Positions 33,013 through 41,965 of a DNA stretch of 64,000 nt are shown here, piece after piece (position 1 is the stretch's first letter; each line of letters opens with the position of its first letter). The DNA is from Metabacillus schmidteae (GTDB lineage: Bacteria; Bacillota; Bacilli; Bacillales; Bacillaceae). The notes beneath the pieces are model-generated. The model ran no database searches. It had not been told where the DNA came from and saw nothing but the letters and a program-made list of their open reading frames with translations. Both the position numbers and the translations under genes were made by a program. The stretch is from positions 3,352,001-3,416,000 of the forward strand of contig NZ_CAESCH010000001.1 in assembly GCF_903166545.1 (NCBI RefSeq), given 5' to 3'.

Positions 33013-35295
33013 TTAAAGCACCTCCTGCTCTTTGTTCTGTAAAGGAAGAATTGCAAGAGCATCCAATATTTCTTCGGAAGAAACGGGAAGTTTTTTCACC
33101 CATATCCCACAAGCTTGATGAATCGCTGCTGTTATAGCGGGTGCAATCGCAACCGTCCCTATTTCACCGACACCTCGCGGCCCAAACATATCACCTTCCA
33201 TTAAAAATTCGTCAACCATCACACTTGTTTCGGTTGGAATATCTTTAATCGTTGGTATTAAATAAGAATCGAAATTTTCTGTATGATAGCGCCCATTTTC
33301 CATCACTGAATCTTCAAATAAAGTAAAACCTAATCCCATAACTGCTCCACCTTCAATTTGTCCTAAATAACCAAGTGGATTGACTACAGGCCCTGCAGCG
33401 ACAGCATGATCCATTCTGATCACTTTTATTTGACCTGTTACTAAATCAATTTCAATCTCAGCTGCAACTGCAGCAAAACTATATAAATAATGTCCACCAA
33501 TAACAGCATCAGGTGTTGTGGGAAAATGAAAATGGGTTTGAAACGTCAAAAGAGACGGGTCTGCATAATTTGCAAGCTCTCTGTAACTTAAGACTAATTG
33601 ATTTTGTTTTCCTTTTCTCCACACTCCTTTTTCCCCTAAATAAAGAAGGTCTTTTGTTGTATTCGTATAGTCGGCAACTAATCCGATTACTTTATCCATA
33701 AATGGGGCTTTTAGTTTCTGAATTCCACTCCAAATCATATTTGTTGAACGAGATGCTGTTGAAGATCCAGATGAAGGAACATGATCAGTATCACCAATTA
33801 CGATTTTCATATCTTCTTTGCTACAATTCAGTGCTTCCGTCACCATTAATTCAATCGATGCAAGTAAGCCTTGCCCAAACTCTTCAAATCCAAATGCAAT
33901 TTCGATTTTCCCATCCTTTGTTATCGAAAGCCTTGCCCCTGACGGATCAGGTCTACCGAAACCAAGCCCCCCTCCATGCATTGTGAGCGCTACTCCTTTT
34001 CCTGTTACCTTATTCGGATGTTTTTTTGTTTCATCAAGCAATAAAGGTGATGTTTTTATCATGGAAAGGACTGATTTTGCCCCATCATTTTTAACAATTC
34101 GTTGGCCTAATGGCCCTGGATCATTGGCTTCGCGGATATTCATTTCACGAAACTGAATCGAATCTACCTTCATTAACTCTGCTAACCTTTCAATCTGTGT
34201 CTCTAATGCAAAGGTCACTTGATTTCCTCCAAAGCCACGATATTCACCAGCTACTCCGTTATTTGTAAAAACAGATATGCCTTCAACATCAATATGTGAA
34301 ATAATATATGGTCCTGTAGAATGCTCTACTGCAAAATCTAAAACAGCCGGACCAAGCGTTGCATATGCGCCGGTATCTGCTGTAATTCGGACATAATGAC
34401 CAACTAGCTTCCCTTCTTTATTTGCGCCTGTGATCATTTTTATTTTCATTGGATGTCGTTTAATACCTGCTCTAACCGATTCACTCCGTTTATTATGAAG
34501 TTTCACCGGTTGTTTTGTTTTTATTGCAAGTAAAGCTGCATACGGTTGAATATTTAGCTCGTCTTTTCCTCCGAATGAACCACCAATTGGACTTGAAATG
34601 ACACGTATATTGCTTTCTGGCATGGATAAAATTCTCGCTAACTGCATTCGGTCTTTAAATCCATGTTGTGTAGCTGCATAAACTGTCAATCTGCCATTTT
34701 CTTCAGGGACGACAACTCCTCCCTCAGTTTCCATATAAGCATGCATTTGCCTCGGTGTTTCATACGTATCTTCAACAACATACGGACAATTTTTGAGCTC
34801 TTTTAACACGTGTTCACTATTTTTATAGCTTGCCCGATGAAGAATGTTTCCAGCTGGATGTAACGATATACTGGAACTGCCTAGTGATTTTTCCGGACTA
34901 TCCATTACAGGAAGAGGTTCATACTCTACCTGGATAAGAGAAAGAGCCTTTTCTGCGATCTCCTCACTAGTTGCCGCTACTGCTGCTACTGCATCACCTA
35001 CATAACGAACAACATCCTCACAAAGCACAGGTTGATCTGGGAAAATAAGTCCAAAACGATTCATACCCGGGACATCTTTATATGTTAATACGGCTTTTAC
35101 ACCTTCTAATTTCTCTGCTTCTACAGTTGAAATAGAATTTATTTTTGCATGAGGAAAAGAACTTCGAAGAACTTTTCCATATAACATATTTGGAAAGGTA
35201 TAGTCAGTTAAATATTTTAAGGATCCAGTTACTTTGTCAAATCCATCCGGACGCACTCGCCATTTTTCTCCATAATTGTCTCTGTTTAATTTCAC
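33013..35295 (-). CDS. pucD: Xanthine dehydrogenase, molybdopterin subunit
   Basis: A 760-aa Mo-binding subunit of the xanthine oxidase family that hydroxylates hypoxanthine and xanthine. An a/b hammerhead domain (about 15-120) is followed by molybdopterin-binding blocks SSPIGGSFGGKDE, GEYRGFGGNQ, GGGLGFGRPDPSGA and FEEFGQGLLASIELM. The catalytic Glu lies in PRGVGEIGT near the C-terminus. GTG start at 35295, one base after the pucC stop. It needs the sulfurated Mo cofactor made with PucA/PucB help. Confidence 0.95.
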   Translation of the reverse strand: MKLNRDNYGEKWRVRPDGFDKVTGSLKYLTDYTFPNMLYGKVLRSSFPHAKINSISTVEAEKLEGVKAVLTYKDVPGMNRFGLIFPDQPVLCEDVVRYVGDAVAAVAATSEEIAEKALSLIQVEYEPLPVMDSPEKSLGSSSISLHPAGNILHRASYKNSEHVLKELKNCPYVVEDTYETPRQMHAYMETEGGVVVPEENGRLTVYAATQHGFKDRMQLARILSMPESNIRVISSPIGGSFGGKDELNIQPYAALLAIKTKQPVKLHNKRSESVRAGIKRHPMKIKMITGANKEGKLVGHYVRITADTGAYATLGPAVLDFAVEHSTGPYIISHIDVEGISVFTNNGVAGEYRGFGGNQVTFALETQIERLAELMKVDSIQFREMNIREANDPGPLGQRIVKNDGAKSVLSMIKTSPLLLDETKKHPNKVTGKGVALTMHGGGLGFGRPDPSGARLSITKDGKIEIAFGFEEFGQGLLASIELMVTEALNCSKEDMKIVIGDTDHVPSSGSSTASRSTNMIWSGIQKLKAPFMDKVIGLVADYTNTTKDLLYLGEKGVWRKGKQNQLVLSYRELANYADPSLLTFQTHFHFPTTPDAVIGGHYLYSFAAVAAEIEIDLVTGQIKVIRMDHAVAAGPVVNPLGYLGQIEGGAVMGLGFTLFEDSVMENGRYHTENFDSYLIPTIKDIPTETSVMVDEFLMEGDMFGPRGVGEIGTVAIAPAITAAIHQACGIWVKKLPVSSEEILDALAILPLQNKEQEVL

Positions 35296-35296
35296 C

Positions 35297-36175
35297 TTAT
35301 CCCTTCCCTCCTAAAACCTCTGAAAATTCTGACATAATTATGTTTACTGCAACCTTTTTTCTATACGTTTCTGATACAAACGGATCTGAATAAGATTGAA
35401 ATTCTTCTACTATTGCTTTATACAAAATCTCTTGATTTACTGTTTTTCCTCTGAGAATTGTCTCCACTCTTTCAAGCCTGATAGGTCGATGACTTCCACC
35501 TCCAACTGCAATACGGACAAATTGAATTTCACCCTTATTGTTCAGTTCCCATTGTCCACCTATTGTAAGTAGAGAAGGGATAAACGCCTCTCTTCGCCCA
35601 ACCTTACGATAAAAGTCATTCGTTGTACCTTTAGAAGAAACGGGAATCATGATCTCCAGTAAAATGCAGGATTGCTGTTGATTTGGATTAGCTAGCCAAT
35701 CCCGTAGAGACATAACGTAAATATCGTTTTCTAATGCCAGTTTTACCTCTGCATTTAGCGCTAAAAGTGCTGGTATTGTATCACCTGCTAAACTTGCCAC
35801 ATTTCCTCCAATCGTTGCACGGTTCCGTACGGCAGGAGCAGCAATAGTACGACAAGCTTTACTGAGTAATGAGACGTGTTCGGCTATGATTGGATGACTT
35901 ATACACTCAGCAATTGTAGTTAAAGCACCAATTGTTACTCTTGAAGAATCACCTTCAGTTTGACAGGTAACTCCTCTTAACTCTTGAAGTAACAAGAGAT
36001 TTATTAGTGTATTTGGAAGCGGAGTTCCCGACTCCCATTGCACTTGAAGCAACGTGCCTCCTGCCACAAATAAATCTTTTTGACCTTTCTTGTGTATTAG
36101 TGCATCCTTAATAAATATTGGATGTTTTACGATCATTTCAGATTTTAATATGGACCCTGCATATTCACTATTCAA
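35297..36175 (-). CDS. pucC: Xanthine dehydrogenase, FAD subunit
   Basis: A 292-aa FAD-binding subunit of the CO dehydrogenase medium-subunit type: LFVAGGTLLQVQWESG and RNRATIGGNVASLAGD hold the FAD, then RREAFIPSLLTIGGQWE and IAVGGGSHRPIRLERVE in the C-terminal domain. It oxidises electrons out to the final acceptor. ATG start with GAGGTGATC upstream; it overlaps the end of pucB by four bases. Confidence 0.93.
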   Translation of the reverse strand: MNSEYAGSILKSEMIVKHPIFIKDALIHKKGQKDLFVAGGTLLQVQWESGTPLPNTLINLLLLQELRGVTCQTEGDSSRVTIGALTTIAECISHPIIAEHVSLLSKACRTIAAPAVRNRATIGGNVASLAGDTIPALLALNAEVKLALENDIYVMSLRDWLANPNQQQSCILLEIMIPVSSKGTTNDFYRKVGRREAFIPSLLTIGGQWELNNKGEIQFVRIAVGGGSHRPIRLERVETILRGKTVNQEILYKAIVEEFQSYSDPFVSETYRKKVAVNIIMSEFSEVLGGKG

Positions 36176-36798
36176 ATGATCACCTCGTTATACCGCTTTT
36201 GTATATTTTCATAGTGTTCTTTTGTATCAATATCGATTAATTTTGCTGGATCTACAAGGACATTTAATCCTTTTAGTACTCCTTTCTTTAATAGGCTTCT
36301 TGCCCCTTGATCACCAGAGATTGATAACAAATATGGGAATGCTTTTTGATGAAATAAAATAGGGGGTTTTATATGTTCACCATCAAATGCTGCCACAAAA
36401 TCCTTTTCCTTCTTTGATTGTTGGATGAGGTGGTCGATCATATGTGAGGTTATAAATGGTTGATCTGCTAAAAAAATAACAACCGAGTCTGCTCCAATTT
36501 GGATTGCTCGTTGAATACCAATTTTCAGAGAATAGGATTGACCTAAATGTGCCTGTAAACAAATGATATTCTCCCAATGTACAGAGCTTGTTAATACCGA
36601 TTCAACTGATCTGAGCCATGATGTTTGAATATCTTTTGTTACAATAATTAAGGAATTGATTTTTGATTGGACAATTTCCTTTAGTGCCATTGTTCCAAGT
36701 GGATAGCCAGCCAGTGGTAAGGATAATTTACAAGTTCCCATTCTTGAGCTATGACCTGCGGCTAAATATATGCCGACTATTTGCTTATACGAGGACAC
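36172..36798 (-). CDS. pucB: MobA/MocA-like molybdenum cofactor cytidylyltransferase
   Basis: A 208-aa nucleotidyltransferase with YLAAGHSSRMGTCKLSLPL (nucleotide-binding loop) and VVIFLADQPFI (metal-binding Asp). It probably adds CMP to molybdopterin for the Puc enzyme, as MocA does for xanthine dehydrogenases. GTG start behind GGAGGGA; overlaps both neighbours (14 bases with pucA, four with pucC), so it is tightly coupled. Confidence 0.93.
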   Translation of the reverse strand: MSSYKQIVGIYLAAGHSSRMGTCKLSLPLAGYPLGTMALKEIVQSKINSLIIVTKDIQTSWLRSVESVLTSSVHWENIICLQAHLGQSYSLKIGIQRAIQIGADSVVIFLADQPFITSHMIDHLIQQSKKEKDFVAAFDGEHIKPPILFHQKAFPYLLSISGDQGARSLLKKGVLKGLNVLVDPAKLIDIDTKEHYENIQKRYNEVII

Positions 36799-37795
36799 TT
36801 AAATCCCTCCTTCTCGCCTTAATTTGTATTAATTGAGCCATTATACTTATGGCAATTTCTTGAGGTCCTTCCGCTCCTATATCTAACCCAACAGGAAAAT
36901 GAACCCACTCGGGAGGATTTATCCCATTAAATAATCTTCGTGCTCGATCCTTTGAGCCTAATAATCCTAAATAACGAATTCGAGTCTTGAGTAATAACCT
37001 TATTAATTCAGCATCTTTTTGAAAATGATGTGTCATCAAAACGATAGAATCTAAACTTGAGAAGGTAAACTTACCTAGAAATTCCGATGGTGTAACAACT
37101 TCCGTTTGTGAAAAAGGAAAGTTGTCTTTATGACAAAATCCCTGTCTCCAATCTGCAACGATGACTTGATAACCACCTAAATGGGCGAGATTGGCAAGTG
37201 GGCGTGCATCTATTCCTGCACCATAAATAAACAGTCTCGGCCTTGCTGATATTACCTGTTTAAAGAAAAGTTCATCTTTTGAATTGATTAATTTATTTTC
37301 TGGTAATTCATTAATGTTTGGTACTTCTCTATTCCACTCACCAAAGTATTCTGATGTTGCTGTAAAAAAAAGATAGTCTGTAACAACACCTTCAGCTGTC
37401 ATCTTTTTTACATATGTGACAGGTTGACCATTTTCGATATAGTTCTTTACTTTTTCCATGTGGGTCTTCATTATTAATGATACCGGTTCAATCAAAACAC
37501 TAATTTTACCGTTACAGCCTACACCCTGCCCCCAGGAAAGATCATCTTCTGCAGATAAATCATAAGTCACCATGGCTGATGTTTGTTTATTCATTAGCTC
37601 ATTTGATCTTGCAAGAACATCTTCTTCTAGACAACCTCCACTCAATAATCCTGTTTGTATCCCAATTTCGTCTATAAGCATCATGGAGCCAGATTTCTTA
37701 TAGGCAGAACCTTCAACATTTACAATTGTGGCCAAAACCATTTTATACGTTGTTTGTGAGATCGTTTCAAGTATTTGGTAAATATCTGTTCTCAT
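36785..37795 (-). CDS. pucA: XdhC-family molybdenum cofactor maturation factor
   Basis: A 336-aa XdhC/CoxI protein that binds and inserts sulfurated Mo cofactor into xanthine dehydrogenase. N-terminal XdhC domain (ATIVNVEGSAYKKSGSMMLI...GLLSGGCLEEDV, with cysteine) and C-terminal Rossmann domain (LFIYGAGIDARPLANLAHLG, then YLGLLGSKDRARRLF). It is first in the pucABCDE operon, in the B. subtilis order. Upstream lies a 347-base region with a palindrome and imperfect direct repeats. pucR is not in the window, and I see no clear PucR box. Confidence 0.94.
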   Translation of the reverse strand: MRTDIYQILETISQTTYKMVLATIVNVEGSAYKKSGSMMLIDEIGIQTGLLSGGCLEEDVLARSNELMNKQTSAMVTYDLSAEDDLSWGQGVGCNGKISVLIEPVSLIMKTHMEKVKNYIENGQPVTYVKKMTAEGVVTDYLFFTATSEYFGEWNREVPNINELPENKLINSKDELFFKQVISARPRLFIYGAGIDARPLANLAHLGGYQVIVADWRQGFCHKDNFPFSQTEVVTPSEFLGKFTFSSLDSIVLMTHHFQKDAELIRLLLKTRIRYLGLLGSKDRARRLFNGINPPEWVHFPVGLDIGAEGPQEIAISIMAQLIQIKARRRDLSVLV

Positions 37796-37920
37796 CCTCT
37801 CCCACCTTTTCGCATTTCGGCATTTATTACGTGAACCGATAAGTTGTCATTACATCCGACATATGTGTTTGTTTTCGTTTAGTTTAATAGAGTGAATTCA
37901 TTCGTTTTGATTTAGTAAAA

Positions 37921-37937
37921 TGTTATAAAATATAACA
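37921..37937. promoter_or_regulatory. 17-bp palindrome upstream of pucA
   Basis: Perfect inverted repeat TGTTATAAAATATAACA about 125 bases before the pucA ATG. Two imperfect direct copies of CGTTAT(CAT)AGATTTGTAA follow at 37957-37989 and 38026-38054. A regulator-binding role for the puc operon is possible; no regulator can be named. Confidence 0.5.
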
Positions 37938-38080
37938 AACTCCTACATTTCTTGCTCGTTATCATAGATTTGTAAAGTTTTTCCTACATTAGATTAGATA
38001 AATTATACACTGGAAGGAGTTTAAACGTTATAGATTTGTAAGGTTTTGTTACATAGTTTTAGGGATTTTTTAAAGTTAAA

Positions 38081-38121
38081 TAAAAAAAACAACCAAAACT
38101 AATAAAGAGGTAGTTTTGGTT
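38081..38121 (-). terminator. Terminator of the Cof-type HAD gene
   Basis: AACCAAAACTA / TAGTTTTGGTT perfect 11-bp stem with a T-rich tail on the minus strand. Confidence 0.9.
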
Positions 38122-38142
38122 GCTTCCGTTTATTTGTATTTG

Positions 38143-38967
38143 TTACGCTTTAACCTGATGGGCTAATAGAATAAATTCTTCTACTACTTTTGCAACTCCA
38201 TCGTTCATATTGGTATCTGTTACATAATCAGCTATTTCTTTAATATCATCAGGAGCATTTCCCATTGCTACTCCAAGTCCCGCAAACTCAATCATTGTTA
38301 AGTCATTGTAGCTATCACCAATAGCAATAACTTCCTCACGTTTGATTCCACAAGCCTGAATTAATTGATTTAAGCTTGTCCCTTTTGTTACACCTTTTTC
38401 TGTAAACTCTAAGAAATAAGGTTTTGAACGCATAATACTAAATTCTTCTTTAAGTTCTCTTTGTAGCTTACTTTCTACATCCTTTAATTGTTCAGGTGGT
38501 CCCACCATCAAGCTCTTCACAACAGGTTCATTCACTGCATCAATGAAATTAGAAACAACATTAATTGGTAAACCTGTTAACTTTGCTTCAATATCCGTGT
38601 AGGGATTTTCATCTTGAGTAATAATTTCGTCCCCAATATACGTGTGAATATATACGCCTTCTCTTACACTAATTTCAAATAACTTATGGATACTTTTAGG
38701 ACTTAGTGTACTGCTAAACATTTCTTCCTCTGAAGAGCAGTTGATTATTTTCCCTCCATTAAATGAAAGAATAAAACTTTCATATTGACTCAAGTTCAAT
38801 TCCTGAGCGATATGCCTCATCCCGAATGTAGGACGTCCAGAAGCCAGAACAACCTTTACTCCAATTTCTTGTGCTCTCATTAGAGCTTCTTTAGTTCGAT
38901 CAGAAATCGTATGATCATCACGAAGTAATGTATCATCTAAATCTAAAACAATCATTTTATAAGACAT
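38143..38967 (-). CDS. Cof-type HAD-IIB phosphatase
   Basis: A 274-aa HAD phosphatase: VLDLDDTLLRDD (motif I), LASGRP (II), and AIGDSYNDLTMIEFAG (IV), with the Cof-type cap between about 85 and 190 (SFNGG start). These enzymes dephosphorylate sugar phosphates or cofactors such as FMN or PLP, with broad specificity. Monocistronic, with its own terminator before pucA. Confidence 0.9.
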   Translation of the reverse strand: MSYKMIVLDLDDTLLRDDHTISDRTKEALMRAQEIGVKVVLASGRPTFGMRHIAQELNLSQYESFILSFNGGKIINCSSEEEMFSSTLSPKSIHKLFEISVREGVYIHTYIGDEIITQDENPYTDIEAKLTGLPINVVSNFIDAVNEPVVKSLMVGPPEQLKDVESKLQRELKEEFSIMRSKPYFLEFTEKGVTKGTSLNQLIQACGIKREEVIAIGDSYNDLTMIEFAGLGVAMGNAPDDIKEIADYVTDTNMNDGVAKVVEEFILLAHQVKA

Positions 38968-39067
38968 ATTATAAGTTCCTTTCTTTCAAGCAATCTTTTA
39001 CTATCGTACTATAAAAAGACTTTTTTGGGGAGAGTGTTTATCGAAAGGATGCTTTCCTGTTTAATTG

Positions 39068-39103
39068 AAAAAAACTGGTTGTAAGAAACTCACACCAGTT
39101 TTA
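39068..39103 (-). terminator. Terminator of the VanW gene
   Basis: AAAACTGGT / ACCAGTTTT stem with a 14-base loop, 16 bases after the stop codon. Confidence 0.75.
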
Positions 39104-39118
39104 AATAAGATAATTTTA

Positions 39119-40060
39119 TTATATCTTTGCAGCATTTTGTTTTGATGCTAAAATTTGAACCTCAATTGATCCAGATTGTTTATTCACAATTGTTTTGATC
39201 ATCACTGGATAATCTTTGTTATTCATGAATTTAAAGTCCGGACCTCCCCAGGAAACTGTTGCATCTCTACCAGCCGGAACATACCCAACAGACCGTGAAT
39301 GAGAGTGGAGCTCAATAATTTCCAAACCTGCATCTGCAACAGCATTATATAGCGTAGAAGATGTTTGGCAAATTCCTCCACCAATTCCATAAACAAATTC
39401 TTTATTTACAATCTCTTTCGCTTTTTGATATCCTCTAGCAGTTGTTCGTTCACCAACGACAAGATTAAAATAGAAACGATCTCCAGGTCCCAGCACAATT
39501 TGGTTAATTTCATTTGCTGACAGGAAAATATTTTGTGAACGTCCTGTAACACTAGGATCAAAAGAAGTTTTATAACTTCCGATTACTGCTTCATTTACAC
39601 CTTTAACAGTTTCAGCTGTTACATTAGGTTCTGTAACTTCCATTGGAAGATCTAAAGTTTTGTCTAACGGACCTACATTTAGAAGCATATCAACTAATTT
39701 ACTTTCATCCAAAAGAACACGGCTCTTACCTTCAGATAAGTTTCCATTACCTGTATATTTTGCAGGGACCAACGCCTGGTCTAAACTGTTTGCTAAATGA
39801 TCTGCAATTTCAGCAATCTCTTTTTTATATTCATCTTGATTCTCATGAACAGTTGGGATAAAGGAATAGAGGATTTCTTTCGTTTTTGGATGTAATAATT
39901 TCACTGCAAACTCTACTTTTTTCTCTGATAATTGTGACAAATGTGTGGTCATCTCATTAACAGGTAAAATTTCTTCCTCTTGACTGCCACTTGCCACATT
40001 CGAACTACAACCTGCCATCATAAATAAGAGAATCATTGTCGATACACATTTTTTTCGCAT
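39119..40060 (-). CDS. VanW-domain lipoprotein
   Basis: A 313-aa lipoprotein: signal peptide and lipobox LFMMAGC (Cys18), a ~150-residue middle region, and a C-terminal VanW domain marked by FVYGIGGGICQTSSTLYNAVADAGL, ELHSHSRSVGYVPAGRDATVSWG and DYPVMIKT. VanW domains occur near or in cell-wall proteins, but their biochemical role is unknown; the fold suggests peptidoglycan contact. Monocistronic. Confidence 0.9.
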   Translation of the reverse strand: MRKKCVSTMILLFMMAGCSSNVASGSQEEEILPVNEMTTHLSQLSEKKVEFAVKLLHPKTKEILYSFIPTVHENQDEYKKEIAEIADHLANSLDQALVPAKYTGNGNLSEGKSRVLLDESKLVDMLLNVGPLDKTLDLPMEVTEPNVTAETVKGVNEAVIGSYKTSFDPSVTGRSQNIFLSANEINQIVLGPGDRFYFNLVVGERTTARGYQKAKEIVNKEFVYGIGGGICQTSSTLYNAVADAGLEIIELHSHSRSVGYVPAGRDATVSWGGPDFKFMNNKDYPVMIKTIVNKQSGSIEVQILASKQNAAKI

Positions 40061-40365
40061 TGCACTCCCACATTTCCCTTTGAATTTTCGAAAACTATAA
40101 AAATATTATATATAACATCATTATTTTTACAATCATTACAATTATATTTCGCCTCTAATCAAAATATCCTTCCTGTTTGTTAAAAATTCCCTTAAATAAT
40201 TAAATATTTTTCTTGGAGAAAACGTATATTCAATATATATGTAAGACGAACGACAGATATAAAATGTTTCAATTTTATTACAACTGTTAGAAAAGTTTTT
40301 TGTTTAAGGGGTTTTGTTCGTTATAGGAGAATTGTAGATTTTGTTTTCAGAGTTAGGGGTATTAA

Positions 40366-40574
40366 AAAAACCGCATTTAACATGCGGTTTTCAGACTGTT
40401 GACAAACGCTCGCTTTCTTCGTTACTCACCTTGCTGCGGTGCTCATTACCAATCCCGGTAACTCCGCTCCTCACAAGGCTTCGTGCCTCGAAAGCAAGCG
40501 TTAGCAATCAGTCTGAAGGGCTAGCGATTTTTACTTTGTCTACAAACTAAAAACCGCATTTAACATGCGGTTTT
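40366..40574. repeat. Palindromic element flanked by a 26-bp direct repeat of a terminator
   Basis: The same 26 bases (AAAAACCGCATTTAACATGC then GGTTTT) occur at 40366-40391 and 40549-40574. Each copy is itself an intrinsic terminator hairpin, and the second serves the aminotransferase. Between them, 26-base arms at 40392-40417 and 40490-40515 (starting CAGACTG and ending CAGTCTG) form a long imperfect inverted repeat with a nested hairpin. This looks like an insertion that duplicated its target, or a local duplication. The rest of the gap from 40061 shows nothing else. Confidence 0.75.
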
Positions 40575-40579
40575 TAGTA

Positions 40580-41656
40580 TTATTTTACTTTAACCACCCA
40601 ATCAAATGGATCCTGCTGAGTTCCTCTTTGAATACCTGATAACGTATCATATAGTTTTTTAGATAATTCACCAGTTAAACCATCGTTAACGACAATTTTT
40701 TCATCATTATATAAAAGTTCACCAACCGGTGAGATAACAGCAGCTGTACCAGTACCAAATACTTCCTCAAGCTGGCCATTTTTATAGGCTTCATACACAT
40801 CTTCCATCGATAATTTACGTTCTGACACTGGAACCTGCCAGTATTTCAATAATTCGATAATTGAATTTCTTGTTACACCTTCTAAAATACTCCCATTTAG
40901 GACAGGTGTGACAACCTCACCATTGATTTTAAAGAAGATATTCATACTGCCTACTTCTTCAATATATTTCTTCTCGACACCATCTAACCATAGTACTTGT
41001 GAATAACCTTTTTGTGTAGCTTCTTCCTGTGCCTTTAAGCTTGCAGCATAGTTTGCACCAGTTTTTGCCTTACCTGTACCACCTTCGACTGCACGCACAT
41101 AATGGTTTTCTACAAAGATTTTTACAGGATGAATTCCTTCCTTATAGTAAGAACCAACAGGAGAAAGAATAATCATAAAACGGTAGAATTTAGATGGTGC
41201 TACACCTAAAAAGTACTCTGTCGGAATAATAAATGGACGAATATATAATGAAGTGCCCTCAGCTGTTGGAATCCATTCCTTTTCAATTGCAAGCAGTTGT
41301 TTTAATGCCTCGATGACAAATTCTCCATCAATTTGCGGGATACATAGACGTTCATTTGATAAATTCAATCTATGCATATTTTTTTCGGGTCTAAATAACA
41401 ATACTTTGTCATCTTGCGTACGGTAAGCTTTTAATCCTTCAAAAACAGTTTGCCCATAATGGAATACCATTGAAGCAGGACTTAGGGAAATAGGCTCATA
41501 AGGAACAATTTTAGCATCATGCCAACCTTTAGTTGGACTATAATCCATTGTAAACATATGGTCTGTAAACACACGTCCAAATTCTAATTGATCTGATTGT
41601 GGTTTTTCCTTCTTCGTTTTACTTAATGTTACATCGATTTTAGTTTTCGTCATCAT
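40580..41656 (-). CDS. ilvE: Branched-chain amino acid aminotransferase
   Basis: A 358-aa class IV PLP enzyme converting branched-chain 2-oxo acids and Leu/Ile/Val. Hallmarks: HYGQTVFEGLKAYR, RPEKNMHRLN, GTSLYIRPFI, the Lys in GKAKTGANYAASLKA, and EEVFGTGTAAVISPVG. It resembles the B. subtilis YwaA/YbgE pair. ATG at 41656, seven bases after GGAGAG; a second ATG follows. A CodY site would be expected, but I do not see a convincing one. Confidence 0.93.
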   Translation of the reverse strand: MMTKTKIDVTLSKTKKEKPQSDQLEFGRVFTDHMFTMDYSPTKGWHDAKIVPYEPISLSPASMVFHYGQTVFEGLKAYRTQDDKVLLFRPEKNMHRLNLSNERLCIPQIDGEFVIEALKQLLAIEKEWIPTAEGTSLYIRPFIIPTEYFLGVAPSKFYRFMIILSPVGSYYKEGIHPVKIFVENHYVRAVEGGTGKAKTGANYAASLKAQEEATQKGYSQVLWLDGVEKKYIEEVGSMNIFFKINGEVVTPVLNGSILEGVTRNSIIELLKYWQVPVSERKLSMEDVYEAYKNGQLEEVFGTGTAAVISPVGELLYNDEKIVVNDGLTGELSKKLYDTLSGIQRGTQQDPFDWVVKVK

Positions 41657-41965
41657 GTCTTAACTCTCCCAATCAAATAATTTATCTTCGTCAACACAAC
41701 ATATGAGCATATTAAAGTATGTTCATTCAAGTTTCTATATTTCTCTATTTTATAACTTTCATGAGGGAGATAACAACTCTTTTTCGACAAAAGATTCAAA
41801 ATAATCAATAAAAATATTATATTAGACCAATTTTATCGTTATTTTTAAATATTAAACTACCTAATCACACCACTTTTTCCATTAGATATATGATGGACCT
41901 AAAAACTTCCACATCATTTAAGATATTAAAAAAAGCAGGTTTTATCCTGCTCTAATTTAATGTCT
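41657..41965. other. Intergenic region upstream of ilvE
   Basis: AT-rich leader and promoter region for ilvE on the minus strand, plus the terminator of the surface-protein gene at 41928-41953. I found no T-box motif, clear CodY box or extra ORF. Confidence 0.5.
41928..41953 (-). terminator. Terminator of the surface-protein gene
   Basis: Minus strand: AGCAGG / CCTGCT with a six-base loop and a T7 tail. Confidence 0.8.
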
